Below are positions 44,472 to 55,269 of a stretch of 64,000 nt of DNA, one piece after another. The notes beneath the pieces are model-generated. The model was given only the letters and a program-made list of their open reading frames with translations. It did not search any database and was not told the origin of the DNA. This stretch comes from Hyphomonas sp. Its GTDB lineage: Bacteria; Pseudomonadota; Alphaproteobacteria; Caulobacterales; Hyphomonadaceae. Position numbers and translations under genes: made by a program. Positions within the stretch are counted from its first letter, which is position 1, and every line of letters starts with the position of its first letter. The stretch lies in contig PACZ01000032.1 of NCBI GenBank assembly GCA_002700305.1, forward strand, positions 52,888-116,887, written 5' to 3'.

Positions 44472-44852
44472 ATGAGCAAGGGCATTCCGCATTTCCGAAT
44501 GAACGATCCTGCCCCGCCGGCACCGCCCGGCGACGGGGGCACTGGCGATGACGGGATCGAATATGGCCTGTCCACACAAACCCGTGTGCGGACCAAGAAG
44601 CCTTCGCTCTATCGTGTGCTGTTGCTCAATGATGACTACACGCCGATGGAATTCGTCGTGTTCATTCTCGAACGGTTCTTCAACCGCTCGCGTGAGCAGG
44701 CGACCCGCATCATGCTTCACGTGCATCAGAAGGGTGTCGGACTGTGCGGGGTCTACACATATGAGGTGGCCGAAACAAAGGTTGCCCAGGTGCTTGACCT
44801 TGCGAAGCGGCACGAACACCCTCTCCAATGTGTCATGGAGAAAGACGACTAG
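44472..44852 (+). CDS. clpS: ATP-dependent Clp protease adaptor ClpS
   Basis: N-recognin adaptor that delivers N-degron substrates to ClpAP. The 126 residues have a disordered Pro/Gly-rich N-terminal extension (1-35) that enters ClpA, then the core: [24 protein letters not shown] and [25 protein letters not shown]. Asn-Asp-Asp and the two histidines form the N-end residue pocket. A TATCTT box at 44459-44464 ends seven bases before the ATG and no ribosome site is seen, so the mRNA may be leaderless. clpA follows 26 bases later. Confidence 0.96.
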   Translation: MSKGIPHFRMNDPAPPAPPGDGGTGDDGIEYGLSTQTRVRTKKPSLYRVLLLNDDYTPMEFVVFILERFFNRSREQATRIMLHVHQKGVGLCGVYTYEVAETKVAQVLDLAKRHEHPLQCVMEKDD

Positions 44853-44878
44853 ACCTCTAACCCCGGAAGGCTATCACA

Positions 44879-47197
<2,319 letters not shown>

Positions 47198-47204
47198 CCG
47201 GCAC

Positions 47205-47233
47205 AAAAAGCCCGCACAATGTGCGGGCTTTTT
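47205..47233 (+). terminator. Rho-independent terminator after clpA
   Basis: A 13-bp perfect stem AAAAAGCCCGCAC/GTGCGGGCTTTTT with the loop AAT lies eight bases after the clpA stop. The built-in A- and T-runs make it effective on both strands. Confidence 0.93.
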
Positions 47234-47340
47234 CATTTCTGGGGGTGAAATCCTGTTTGATTTGTCAGCACCTTTAAGGCGCTGATTCTATCTATCTTAA
47301 GTTTATGTCCTTAGTCAGGTACCTGAAGGTGTCCTGATCC

Positions 47341-48537
47341 GTGACTGAGCTGAATTCTTCCACATGGACGCGTGAAAGTCCCGTTTCGGTGAAGGCCGGC
47401 CGATTGACCGTGCTGGACGGCGCGCGGGGCTACCTGCTGGTCATGATGTTCGTGAGTCACCTAACCTCGGTCTATGGGACGCCGCTGTTCTGGTTTCACC
47501 ATGGCGAATTCTCCGCCGTGATGGATGCGGAGTTTTTCATTCCGCTTTCGGGGTTTGTCTGCGCGATTTCCTATGCCCGGCCGTTCCGCCGGGCTGGTGC
47601 GGGCGCGAGCGCTCTGGCCGTGCTCAAGCGCCTGCGCTGGCTGTATGTCTATCAGGTTGCAGTCGCCCTGATGGTGTTCGCGCTGGTCTGGACTGCCTGG
47701 CCGGACCTGCTGGTCACCGGCGTCACGCCGGATTTCGAGACATCGGCGCGGGTTCAGGTCCTGCAGGTGATGACCTTTGCGCGCCAGCCGCATTATCTGG
47801 ACATCCTGCTGATCTATATGTTGCTCATGCTGTTCATACCGGTCGCGCAGCTTCTGTTGTTTGCAAACCGGGTGCGGCTGTTTTTCGGTATCCTCGCCAG
47901 CTGCTGGCTGTTTTCCCGCCTGGGGCTCGATGATCAGGTCCTGCGCCTGCTATACACGCAGGGTGTCGATACGCGGCCCTATTTTTCGCTGGCCGGATTT
48001 TTCAATCCGCTATCCTATGCGCTGCTCTTTTACGGTGGCTTTTACCTCGGGCACCGTTTTTCGGATGAGGGGCTGGCCGGGTTTCGCGCCGATGTCGTGC
48101 CGGTTTCGCTCCGGTATTTCGTGCTTGCCTGCGTCATCATTATCGGGTTCGCCATCGCCGACCTGCTGCCCGGTGTGCCTGGCTATATTCATTCCCCGGC
48201 ACGCGACCGGTATTCAGAGGTTGCCCTCTGCAGCACACTGGCGATTGCCTATGCCGTATATTTCCTGCTGAACCAGCCGGCACTTCCGGAACCGATTGCA
48301 AGCCTGCGGAGTCTCATTTCGGGTGTATTCCGCCTGCCGGCTCTGGTGATGATCGGCCAGAACTCGCTGTTCTTCTACAGTCTCCATGTCGTGATGGTGT
48401 ACCTGGCCAGCTATGCGATTGCTTACTGGAATTTGGGGCACAGCCTACTGGCCTTGCTGGGCGTGCAGATTGCCGTGGTCGCATCCGCTTTTGTTTTGAC
48501 CGCGTTGAAAAAGCGATTGTTGCCCGGTCTGCCATAG
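47341..48537 (+). CDS. OpgC-family membrane protein (putative acyltransferase)
   Basis: A 398-residue inner-membrane protein with about ten predicted spans. It starts at GTG 47341. The opening GRLTVLDGARGYLLVMMFVSHL and MDAEFFIPLSGFVCAISYARPF are hallmarks of the OpgC family, which succinylates osmoregulated periplasmic glucans, and of related acyltransferase-3-like proteins. SLFFYSLHVVMVYLASY is near the end. No opgG or opgH gene is in the window, so its substrate could be a different envelope glycan. Confidence 0.82.
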   Translation: MTELNSSTWTRESPVSVKAGRLTVLDGARGYLLVMMFVSHLTSVYGTPLFWFHHGEFSAVMDAEFFIPLSGFVCAISYARPFRRAGAGASALAVLKRLRWLYVYQVAVALMVFALVWTAWPDLLVTGVTPDFETSARVQVLQVMTFARQPHYLDILLIYMLLMLFIPVAQLLLFANRVRLFFGILASCWLFSRLGLDDQVLRLLYTQGVDTRPYFSLAGFFNPLSYALLFYGGFYLGHRFSDEGLAGFRADVVPVSLRYFVLACVIIIGFAIADLLPGVPGYIHSPARDRYSEVALCSTLAIAYAVYFLLNQPALPEPIASLRSLISGVFRLPALVMIGQNSLFFYSLHVVMVYLASYAIAYWNLGHSLLALLGVQIAVVASAFVLTALKKRLLPGLP

Positions 48538-48612
48538 GTTTCCACTCGGGGTTTTTTCTTGCCCCTCCCTTGAGGAAAGCGCGATATGTTGCGCAAAATT
48601 GGGAGGAAATAC

Positions 48613-49818
48613 ATGACGGCGACACAAGTGCACGGCACGTGCGATCCGCGATTTGAGGAAGTGAAACGCGAGTTCGAGAAAAATTTCGCTGAGCGGGAAG
48701 AGGTCGGCGCGTCTGTGTGCCTGTCCGTGAATGGCGAGACGCTGGTCGACCTCTGGGGCGGCATGGCCAATCCCGAAACAAACGATCCCTGGCAGGAAGA
48801 CACGATCTCCATCGTCTTCTCCTGTTCAAAGGCGGCCACCGCGATCTGCGCCCACATCCTGATCGACCGGGGCGAACTGGATCCCGAGGCATTGGTCTCC
48901 GAATACTGGCCGGAATTCGCGAAGAACGGGAAGGAGAAGACCACGGTTCAGATGATGCTGAACCATGAGAGCGCGCTGCCGACGCTTCGCGATCCGGTAA
49001 AGCCGGGCGGGTTTGCCGACTGGGACTATATGGTTCAGCGCATGGCGGATGAGGAACCCTTCTGGGAGCCCGGCACACGGAACGGCTATCACATGATCAA
49101 TTTCGGCTGGACCGTGGGCGAGCTTGTGCGCCGCGTCTCCGGTAAATCGCTCGGCACCTTCTTCCGCGAGGAAGTCGCGGAGAAAACCGGTGCGCGGTTC
49201 TGGCTGGGGCTTCCTGAAACCGAAGACGTGCACATCGCGCCGATCCGCCAGTACGTGCCGAAGCCGGGGGATGAAGCGACGGAATTCGGGATCAAGCTGA
49301 TGACCGACCCGGAATCGATCCAGCACAAGAGCTTCATGAACACCGGCGGGTGGGACTTCAACGACCGGAAAGGCCAGGCGGCTGAAATCGGTGGCGGCGG
49401 CGGCCTGTCGAATGCCCGCGGACAGGTGGCGATGTATACGCCGCTGGCGACGAATGACGGGGCCCTGGTGTCGGGAGACCGGCTGAACAACATGACCATG
49501 GTCTCCACCGCCACCCACCGTGACGCGACCCTGCTGATCCCGACGCGCTTTGCATCGGGCTTCATGAAGTCGATGGACAACCGGCGCCGCAAGATGGGGC
49601 CGGGCACCAGCGCCATTATGGGAGAGCGGGCTTTCGGCCATGTGGGCGCAGGCGGCTCAATCGGGTTCGCCGATCCTGATTGCGGTCTCGCCTTCAGTTA
49701 CACGATGAACCAGATGGGCAATGGTATCCTGCTGAATGACCGGGGACAGAGCCTGATAGATGCGGCTTACCGCTCGCTCGGTTACCGGACGAATGCGCCG
49801 GGCGCCTGGGTGAAATAG
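48613..49818 (+). CDS. Serine hydrolase, beta-lactamase/EstB-type esterase
   Basis: A 401-residue family VIII esterase or beta-lactamase-related hydrolase. ATG 48613 has GGGAGGAAAT upstream; an earlier in-frame start lies before that site. The catalytic SxxK is Ser70/Lys73 in VFSCSKAAT, and the tyrosine lies in NGYHMINFGW. There is no signal peptide, so the enzyme acts in the cytoplasm, unlike true class C beta-lactamases. HVGAGGSIGFADP is near the third motif. Natural substrate unknown. Confidence 0.88.
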   Translation: MTATQVHGTCDPRFEEVKREFEKNFAEREEVGASVCLSVNGETLVDLWGGMANPETNDPWQEDTISIVFSCSKAATAICAHILIDRGELDPEALVSEYWPEFAKNGKEKTTVQMMLNHESALPTLRDPVKPGGFADWDYMVQRMADEEPFWEPGTRNGYHMINFGWTVGELVRRVSGKSLGTFFREEVAEKTGARFWLGLPETEDVHIAPIRQYVPKPGDEATEFGIKLMTDPESIQHKSFMNTGGWDFNDRKGQAAEIGGGGGLSNARGQVAMYTPLATNDGALVSGDRLNNMTMVSTATHRDATLLIPTRFASGFMKSMDNRRRKMGPGTSAIMGERAFGHVGAGGSIGFADPDCGLAFSYTMNQMGNGILLNDRGQSLIDAAYRSLGYRTNAPGAWVK

Positions 49819-49882
49819 TCCTCATTTCTGGATTCGCCTGTCACGTGTTAACCTCCTTCCGAGGGCGGAGGAGGATCGGCGG

Positions 49883-50398
49883 ATGCGCTCTATCGGACTA
49901 TGCTCAGTGTTGCTGCTATTCCCTGCGGCATGCGATGACGCTGTTGGATCAGGCTATCCGGAATCAACGTCCGGCTCTGTCATCGAGTCGAGCATCGCGG
50001 AAGCATCGGATACGTCTGCTACGGACGAGTCGGCGGCGGATCCTGCAGAAGACACAGCAGAATCCGTCACGGAAGGCGCGGCCGGCACGCCGGAAGAGCG
50101 GATGGCGTCGCTCGGCTTGTCACAGGAAATGGATTATACCTGCGACACGCCCGGCATGACCGCCCATATTGTCCTCTATGGCAATGAAGAGGTGGCCGCC
50201 GTAATCATCCCAGACAAAGTGAATGTGCCGCTTTACCTCGACTGTTCACCGACGCGAATCGGTCCGGAATGCTCTGACGGTCAGTTTACGGCGCACATCA
50301 ATACGCTGGAGGACAAAGCCATGTTCTCCGATGTGAACGATGCCGCGCCGCTGACGTGCAGCATGGTCATGCCAGAGCCGGTGCCTGAAACAGAGTGA
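49883..50398 (+). CDS. Putative lipoprotein, hypothetical
   Basis: A 171-residue protein of unknown function. GGAGGATCGGCGG precedes ATG 49883. A short signal sequence ends in a lipobox-like FPAAC (Cys17). Residues 20-75 are a low-complexity Ser/Thr/Glu/Ala linker, and residues 80-170 a small domain with four cysteines (YTCDTPGM, YLDCSPTRIGPECSDG, LTCSM) that may form disulfides. It converges with mscS, with ten bases between the stops. Confidence 0.7.
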   Translation: MRSIGLCSVLLLFPAACDDAVGSGYPESTSGSVIESSIAEASDTSATDESAADPAEDTAESVTEGAAGTPEERMASLGLSQEMDYTCDTPGMTAHIVLYGNEEVAAVIIPDKVNVPLYLDCSPTRIGPECSDGQFTAHINTLEDKAMFSDVNDAAPLTCSMVMPEPVPETE

Positions 50399-50408
50399 GG
50401 CGGCCAAC

Positions 50409-51668
50409 TCAGCCGTCGTCGTCTGCCTCGCCCATGCCGCGGCGTTTTCCGCTGTCCGCGATCATCTTCTGCGCGTGTTCCACGCCTTCGCTGGGTGCAG
50501 GCGGTGCCATGATTTCCGGCGGATCGGTTTGCTGCATGTAGATCGTCCGGCTCGGGAAGGCGAAGCCCGTGCCGGCCTTTTCGATGATGTCCATCACGGC
50601 AACGGCGAATTCTTCCTTGATAGCCAGCCACTCGCCCCAGTCTTTCGTCCGGGTGAATGTGTAGATCAGAAAGTCGATGGAGCTTGCATTGAAATTGTCG
50701 ACCCGGACGAACAAGGCCGCTTCCGGCGGTTTGACGAAGCGGTCGTCGTGCCACAGCCAGGCTTCGATCTCGTCGCGGATATATTTCAGCTGGTCGACGG
50801 TTGTGCGGTATTCGACGCCAATCGCCCATTTGATCCGCCGGTAGGTCATGCGGGAGAAGTTCGTCACGGCGGCGTCGGAGAGGGCGCTGTTTGGCACATA
50901 GACCGGGCTCTTGTCGAACCGGCGGATCAGGGTGGAGCGGAAATTGATTTTCTCCACCGTGCCTTCGACAACCCCGTCCACTTTGATCCATTCGCCCGGA
51001 ACGAAGCGTTTCTCGGTGATGATGAGGATGCCGGAGATCAGGTTCTTGAACAGGTCCTGCGCGCCGAGGCCAACGGCAATGCCCAGAACGCCCAGGCCAG
51101 CAAGTAGCGGCGCGATCTGGATGCCCCACTGTTCGGCCACCGCGCCGAGGCCGAGAACAACGAGAACGACCTGAAGTGCCTTTACCATCCAGTCGACGGC
51201 GGCGGAGGACAGGGCATTGCGCAGTGTGCCGAACATGAATTCGAATGCGTTCACCGCGCGGGCCAGCGTCCAGAAGACGGCCAGCGTTATCACCGAGCGC
51301 AGGATGCGATTGGCATAGACTTCCGCTTCACCCGAAATGTCCGTGACCTGCAGCGCGATGTAGATGCCGATGATAACCGGAACGACCTTCAGCGGCGTCG
51401 CAATCGAATTCACCAGCGCATCGTCGAACCGGGTCTTCGTCCCGGCTGTGAGACGCATGACCGAGGATACGATGATCCGGGCGAACAGGCCGCGCACCAA
51501 AAGCGCGATGACCACAATCACGACAGCCGTAATGATCTCGCCATAGGTCAGGCCGTAATCGCCCTGGTTCCAGACAGTGGCGATATAGCTCGCCGAATCC
51601 TGCGCCCATTGGGGGGCGTTCTGATCGAACCAGCTGCTGATCGATTGGAGTGGTGCGTTATTTTCCAT
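50409..51668 (-). CDS. Mechanosensitive ion channel, MscS family
   Basis: A 419-residue inner-membrane channel that opens under hypo-osmotic shock. The N-terminus is periplasmic, with three or four spans, the pore-lining helix (GLGAVAEQWGIQIAPLLAGLGVLGIAVGLGAQDLFKNLISGILIITEKRF) and a beta-domain starting GEWIKVDGVVEGTVEKINFRSTLIR. A C-terminal cytoplasmic domain runs to about 370, with a Pro/Glu-rich tail. Start at 51668. Confidence 0.94.
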   Translation of the reverse strand: MENNAPLQSISSWFDQNAPQWAQDSASYIATVWNQGDYGLTYGEIITAVVIVVIALLVRGLFARIIVSSVMRLTAGTKTRFDDALVNSIATPLKVVPVIIGIYIALQVTDISGEAEVYANRILRSVITLAVFWTLARAVNAFEFMFGTLRNALSSAAVDWMVKALQVVLVVLGLGAVAEQWGIQIAPLLAGLGVLGIAVGLGAQDLFKNLISGILIITEKRFVPGEWIKVDGVVEGTVEKINFRSTLIRRFDKSPVYVPNSALSDAAVTNFSRMTYRRIKWAIGVEYRTTVDQLKYIRDEIEAWLWHDDRFVKPPEAALFVRVDNFNASSIDFLIYTFTRTKDWGEWLAIKEEFAVAVMDIIEKAGTGFAFPSRTIYMQQTDPPEIMAPPAPSEGVEHAQKMIADSGKRRGMGEADDDG

Positions 51669-51704
51669 TCCGGTGTTCCCCTGAGTCTGGTCTTCCCTTC
51701 GGTG

Positions 51705-52322
51705 TCAGTGGCGCAATCTGCCCCGACTCCTGTGTTTTGGCGGCTGCGGCACATGGCCATCGCGCCATTCGCCTGGTTGGAGGTTGCCCAGTTCCCACTC
51801 GCCGATACGCACACGAATGAGGCGCAGCGTCGGGTGCCCGACGGCGGCGGTCATGCGGCGAACCTGCCGGTTGCGGCCTTCCGTGATCGTCAGTTCGATC
51901 CAGCTGTCCGGGACGGACTTACGGAAACGGATGGGCGGGACGCGCGGCCAGAGGGCCTCCGGTGCAGGCAGGGCGCGGGCTTTCGCGGGCGCGGTGAGGC
52001 CATCGGAAAGGTCCACGCCTTCGCGCAGGCGCTGAAGGGCCTCTTCGTCCGGCAGGCCTTCCACCTGGGCCCAATAGGTCTTGGGCATCTTGTTGGCCGG
52101 GTTCGCGATACGATGCTGCAAGCGGCCGTCATTGGTGAGGATCATCAGGCCTTCAGAGTCCTGGTCCAGCCGTCCGGCCGGGTAGACACCCGGCACGTCG
52201 ACAAATTCAGACAGGGTCCGCCGCTTGGAGCCGGCATTGCCCCGGTCCGTAAACTGAGAGAGCACGCCAAAAGGCTTGTTCAGCAGAATGACGCGTGTGT
52301 CCTGGCCGTTGTCCCGCGTCAC
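51705..52322 (-). CDS. Ribosomal large-subunit pseudouridine synthase (RluE/RsuA family)
   Basis: A 205-residue stand-alone pseudouridine synthase without the N-terminal S4 domain. VILLNKPFGVLSQF, the catalytic PAGRLDQDSEGLMILTNDG and the ITEGRNRQVRRMTAAVGHPTLRLIRVRIG motif match RluE, which acts on 23S rRNA position 2457. It starts at GTG 52322 and overlaps the kdsA stop by four bases (GTGA), so it is coupled to kdsA. Confidence 0.92.
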   Translation of the reverse strand: MTRDNGQDTRVILLNKPFGVLSQFTDRGNAGSKRRTLSEFVDVPGVYPAGRLDQDSEGLMILTNDGRLQHRIANPANKMPKTYWAQVEGLPDEEALQRLREGVDLSDGLTAPAKARALPAPEALWPRVPPIRFRKSVPDSWIELTITEGRNRQVRRMTAAVGHPTLRLIRVRIGEWELGNLQPGEWRDGHVPQPPKHRSRGRLRH

Positions 52323-53167
52323 GCGGCGACCACCTCATGCAGCGCTTTCAATGTGGTCAGCAGACCTTCGGCATCCGTGATGGGCAGGCAGCTCGGCCCG
52401 TCGCACAGGGCCTTGTCCGGATCGGTATGGAATTCGAGGAACACGCCGTCCGCGCCGGAGGCGATGGCGGCCTTGGCGATGATGGCCACCCCGTCCCGGC
52501 GCCCGCCGGTGGAGGCCCCGGCCGTGCGCGGATCGGCGCCCGGCAGCTGTACGGCGTGGGTCGCATCGATGGTCACCGGGCAGCCGAGCTTCTGCATTTC
52601 CGGAATGCCCAGCATGTCGACGACGAGATTATTGTAGCCAAAGCTCGATCCACGCTCGCACAGGATCACGCCGACATCGGCCGCTTCGCCAATCTTTGAC
52701 ACGATGTTCTTCGTATCCCATGGCGCGATGAACTGGGCTTTCTTGACCTGGATGATGCCGCCGGCAGCAGCGGTGGCCTTTGCGGTCGCGACAACGAGAT
52801 CGGTCTGGCGGCACAGGAAGGCCGGGATCTGGACGATGTCCACGATCTCGGCGACCGGTTCGGCCTGGCCAGGCTCGTGGAGGTCGGCGCAGATCGGCAC
52901 GCCGAGCTTGGCTTTGACGCTGGCCAGTGTCTTCAGCCCGGCTTCCATGCCTGGCCCGCGATAGGATTTGATCGAGGAGCGATTCGCCTTGTCGAAGCTG
53001 GCCTTGAACACATAGGGAAGGCCGAGTGCGGTGCAGACGCGTTTCAGCTCGGTGCCGATTTCGAGGGCGAGCCCCTCATCTTCCAGCACATTCAGGCCCG
53101 CAATCACGGAAAGCGGCTTGCCCGTCCCGATGGTCCATCCGGAGGCGGCGTGGGTGAGGACGGCCAT
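52319..53167 (-). CDS. kdsA: 3-deoxy-8-phosphooctulonate synthase
   Basis: Condenses arabinose-5-phosphate and PEP to Kdo-8-phosphate for lipid A core or capsule. The 282 residues include FKASFDKANRSSIKSYRGPGM, GVPICADLHEPGQ, IPAFLCRQTDLVVA and ILCERGSSFGYNNLVVD, and the late HTDPDKALCDGPS segment. GAAGGGAGT precedes ATG. It heads a kdsA-rluE pair. The upstream 200 bases hold a 26-codon ORF, a terminator hairpin and further inverted repeats, so expression may be regulated there. Confidence 0.97.
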   Translation of the reverse strand: MAVLTHAASGWTIGTGKPLSVIAGLNVLEDEGLALEIGTELKRVCTALGLPYVFKASFDKANRSSIKSYRGPGMEAGLKTLASVKAKLGVPICADLHEPGQAEPVAEIVDIVQIPAFLCRQTDLVVATAKATAAAGGIIQVKKAQFIAPWDTKNIVSKIGEAADVGVILCERGSSFGYNNLVVDMLGIPEMQKLGCPVTIDATHAVQLPGADPRTAGASTGGRRDGVAIIAKAAIASGADGVFLEFHTDPDKALCDGPSCLPITDAEGLLTTLKALHEVVAA

Positions 53168-53225
53168 TGGCTTTACTCCCTTCAGAATCCTGCAAGCCAG
53201 ATAGCCGAATTGGGCCCCGGCGCGA

Positions 53226-53268
53226 ACCCGTTTCCGCCAGAAGCTGCAGATACATCCCGCAAACGGGT
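53226..53268 (-). promoter_or_regulatory. Inverted repeat in the kdsA leader
   Basis: ACCCGTTT (53226-53233) and AAACGGGT (53261-53268) form a perfect 8-bp stem around 27 bases, between the upstream terminator and the kdsA ribosome site. It may fold in the leader RNA of kdsA. Confidence 0.4.
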
Positions 53269-53277
53269 CCTGCCGGA

Positions 53278-53307
53278 ATCAAAGAAGCCGCCCTGATGAG
53301 GGCGGCT
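53278..53307 (-). terminator. Terminator or attenuator between the 26-codon ORF and kdsA
   Basis: On the minus strand AGCCGCCCT-CATC-AGGGCGGCT (9-bp perfect stem, 53286-53307) is followed by TCTTTGATT. It lies 60 bases after the small ORF and 110 bases before kdsA. The flanking CTGCCGG (53335-53341 read on minus) and CCGGCAG (53270-53276) can also pair around it. Confidence 0.7.
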
Positions 53308-53366
53308 CCCGTGAGTCCGTTGAGGACAATGGTCCCGGCAGCGTCGCAGCTTACCGGTACAAATCT

Positions 53367-53447
53367 CTAGGCGCTGATCAGAGGCTGCTCCAGCCAGACA
53401 CCATAGGACTTGGACCACTTGGCCTCACCTGGTTTCTCACTCGACAT
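53367..53447 (-). CDS. 26-residue small ORF with a perfect Shine-Dalgarno
   Basis: A short ORF of 26 codons ending in TAG. It encodes an N-terminal SSEKPGEAKW, a central KSYGVWLEQ and a C-terminal PLISA, with two tryptophans and no membrane segment. The ribosome site is extraordinary: positions 53448-53462 are complementary to 15 consecutive bases of the 16S rRNA 3' end, with GGAGG six bases before the ATG. A rho-independent hairpin follows. It could be a translated microprotein, a peptide precursor or a leader peptide controlling kdsA. No homologue is recognised. Confidence 0.6.
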   Translation of the reverse strand: MSSEKPGEAKWSKSYGVWLEQPLISA

Positions 53448-53488
53448 GGATCACCTCCTTTCAGGCGCGCAACAGGCGCGTACTTTTT

Positions 53489-53507
53489 GTCCGGGACCAT
53501 CCCGGAC
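53489..53507. promoter_or_regulatory. Perfect dyad upstream of the small ORF
   Basis: GTCCGGG-ACCAT-CCCGGAC, a 7-bp perfect inverted repeat, lies 42 bases before the start of the 26-codon ORF. T-runs precede it on the plus strand, so it is not a terminator for either direction. It may be an operator or a 5' leader structure. Confidence 0.35.
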
Positions 53508-53590
53508 GACTCGGAGTTAAGCATGATTTGCGCCATGCAAAAGTTAAGATCGCGACTTTTTGGCCCAAATTTGCCTGATGAACATGAATT

Positions 53591-53617
53591 GCCCGGATGC
53601 CGGGAAGACATCCGGGC
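53591..53617 (-). terminator. Hairpin after the RcnB-like gene
   Basis: GCCCGGATG (53591-53599) pairs perfectly with CATCCGGGC (53609-53617) around nine bases, beginning 33 bases after the stop of the RcnB-like gene. No T-run follows on the minus strand. Confidence 0.4.
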
Positions 53618-53649
53618 GTTCACCAAGCGGGCAGGACGCCCTATCAGCC

Positions 53650-54240
53650 TTAATCGTAAGCGAGTGCGCCGACGACAAGACCAATGATTGCGCCTGTGGC
53701 CACCGAAGCCAGGATCGCGTCGCCGCGATCATAGTCATGAACCCAGTAGTATCCGGGCGGTGGGGCATACAGGCCGTAACGGGAGTAATCGCGAATATAG
53801 ACCGTGCGCGGGTGCGGGCGGTAATAGCCGCCAATCCGGTAGGGCGAAATGTAGCCCGAGCGGAAATAGGGGCCGGTCCGGTAACCATAGGTCACATAGG
53901 ACCCATAGCGCGGCGGCGGTGCGTAGTGGCGGACCGGCGGGCGCCGGTAGGCATAGCTGGGGTGCCGGTAACCGCGACGGTAATCATGGCGGTCATGCCT
54001 GTCGTACCGGCGATGATCACGACGATAGTCACCGCGATAGTCGTGTCCGCCACGGCGGTAATCATGCCGGTCGCCACCTCCGCGACGGCCACGGTCATGA
54101 CCGTGATCGCCGCGATCACCCCGGTCCCAACCACCGCGGTCGCGGCCACGGTCCGGGTCGGCGCTGGCAACGGGAACGATGGTGAGGCCGGCAATCGCCA
54201 GCGCCGCCATGGCTTTTCCGAATGTGTTCATCAGTTTCAT
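53650..54240 (-). CDS. RcnB-like secreted Arg/His/Asp/Tyr-rich protein
   Basis: A 196-residue exported protein. The start at 54240 gives a clean signal peptide (KLMNTFGKAMAALAIAGLTIVPVASA, cleaved near residue 27). Residues 30-95 are a striking low-complexity region of Asp, Arg, His, Tyr and Gly (HDYRRGGHDYRGDYRRD type). Residues 100-196 hold the RcnB-like core (YGLYAPPPGYYWVHDYDRGDAILASVATGAIIGLVVGALAY). RcnB is a periplasmic protein for nickel and cobalt homeostasis; the charged region could bind metal. GGAGG precedes the start. Function by analogy only. Confidence 0.8.
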   Translation of the reverse strand: MKLMNTFGKAMAALAIAGLTIVPVASADPDRGRDRGGWDRGDRGDHGHDRGRRGGGDRHDYRRGGHDYRGDYRRDHRRYDRHDRHDYRRGYRHPSYAYRRPPVRHYAPPPRYGSYVTYGYRTGPYFRSGYISPYRIGGYYRPHPRTVYIRDYSRYGLYAPPPGYYWVHDYDRGDAILASVATGAIIGLVVGALAYD

Positions 54241-54375
54241 GGCAGGCTGAGCCTCCGTTGAAATGGCTCGCCGCACGATGTCTGGCTAGCCGTCTGGTTG
54301 TCGCGTATTGCGCATTGGAGCAAACCTACGTTTTCCGGCCTGAACGGTCTCTGAACAGGGAGTTAAGCTTTATCC

Positions 54376-54813
54376 ATGTCCGATTTCGGCGATCTTCGCG
54401 TCTCAGATGCGCTCACCGTACCGGCATGGGAGCTGTCGGAAGCCTTTGTCCGCGCGTCGGGGCCGGGCGGCCAGCATGTGAACAAGGTGTCCACGGCTGT
54501 GCAGCTGACCTGGCATGTCGAAGCGTCCTCGCTGCCCGCGGAGGTCAAGGAACGGTTCGCGAAACTGTTTGGCAGCCGGATGACAAATGACGGCCGGCTG
54601 ATTCTCGAAGCCGGCAGTCACCGCAGCCAGGCCCTGAACCGGGAAGCCGCCCGCAAGCGTCTGGCAGAGATGATTCTCAAGGCCAGCCAGAAGCCCAAGC
54701 GGCGCATTCGCACCAAACCGACCAAGGGCAGCATCCGCCGCCGTATTGCGGCGAAGAAGCGCCGGGGCGAAATCAAATCCCTGCGCGGCAATGTCGACCG
54801 GACGGAAGAATAG
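54376..54813 (+). CDS. arfB: Alternative ribosome-rescue factor ArfB (peptidyl-tRNA hydrolase, YaeJ/ICT1)
   Basis: Releases peptides from stalled ribosomes on messages without a stop codon. The 145 residues contain the catalytic GGQ (residues 31-33, SGPGGQHVNKVSTAVQLTW) and the basic C-terminal tail (KPKRRIRTKPTKGSIRRRIAAKKRRGE) that enters the empty mRNA channel. No ribosome site is obvious before ATG 54376. Its end is four bases from the end of the convergent MarR gene. Confidence 0.95.
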   Translation: MSDFGDLRVSDALTVPAWELSEAFVRASGPGGQHVNKVSTAVQLTWHVEASSLPAEVKERFAKLFGSRMTNDGRLILEAGSHRSQALNREAARKRLAEMILKASQKPKRRIRTKPTKGSIRRRIAAKKRRGEIKSLRGNVDRTEE

Positions 54814-54816
54814 AGC

Positions 54817-55269
54817 CTACCGCGCCGCGTCGAGGGCGATCCGCAATCTGTTCAGGAGCGGCAATAGCTGTTTCCACTCCTCCTGGCTCAATACAGCGAG
54901 GTCTTTCTTCGAGGCGTCCAGTGCCTGAACGGCCTTGTTCCGGACCGCCGCGCCGGACCGGTTGACCGAGACACGCCGGATCCGCCGGTCGTCTGAATCC
55001 GGCACGAGCGAAATCAGACCCTTCTCCTCCAGCCGCCGGACAGTCGAAGACATCGTCGGCTGGGACACCTGAAGCGCGCGGGCCAGCTCCCCGATGGTCT
55101 GTTCTGCCTCAAGGCGCAGCAGGTGATTGAGCACCGCGAATTGCGCCGTGGTCAGGCCGTCCGGCAGGCGGCGGGCGAAGGCGGTATCGGCGAGGTGGGC
55201 GATGATGGAAATTTCCGTCATCGCTGCAAACTCGACGGGGTCTCCGGCAAGGCCAGCGGGGCGGCTCAT
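54817..55269 (-). CDS. MarR-family transcriptional regulator
   Basis: A 150-residue winged-helix dimer. QFAVLNHLLRLEAEQTIGELARALQVSQPTMSSTVRRLEEKGLISLVPDSDDRRIRRVSV is the DNA-binding domain, including the DDRR wing. It starts at ATG 55269, overlapping the upstream nitroreductase stop by four bases, so it is coupled to that gene. The palindrome before the nitroreductase (56451-56468) is the likely operator; autorepression by an aromatic or redox ligand would be usual for the family. Confidence 0.92.
   Translation of the reverse strand: MSRPAGLAGDPVEFAAMTEISIIAHLADTAFARRLPDGLTTAQFAVLNHLLRLEAEQTIGELARALQVSQPTMSSTVRRLEEKGLISLVPDSDDRRIRRVSVNRSGAAVRNKAVQALDASKKDLAVLSQEEWKQLLPLLNRLRIALDAAR

Noticed and set aside
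53523..53687. Small plus-strand ORF overlapping the RcnB-like gene end
   Set aside because: No ribosome site, and most of it is antisense to a hairpin and to coding sequence.
53560..54261. 233-codon plus-strand frame opposite the RcnB-like gene
   Set aside because: It arises from the repetitive Arg/His/Tyr codons read on the other strand; the minus frame has a signal peptide and the RcnB-like core.
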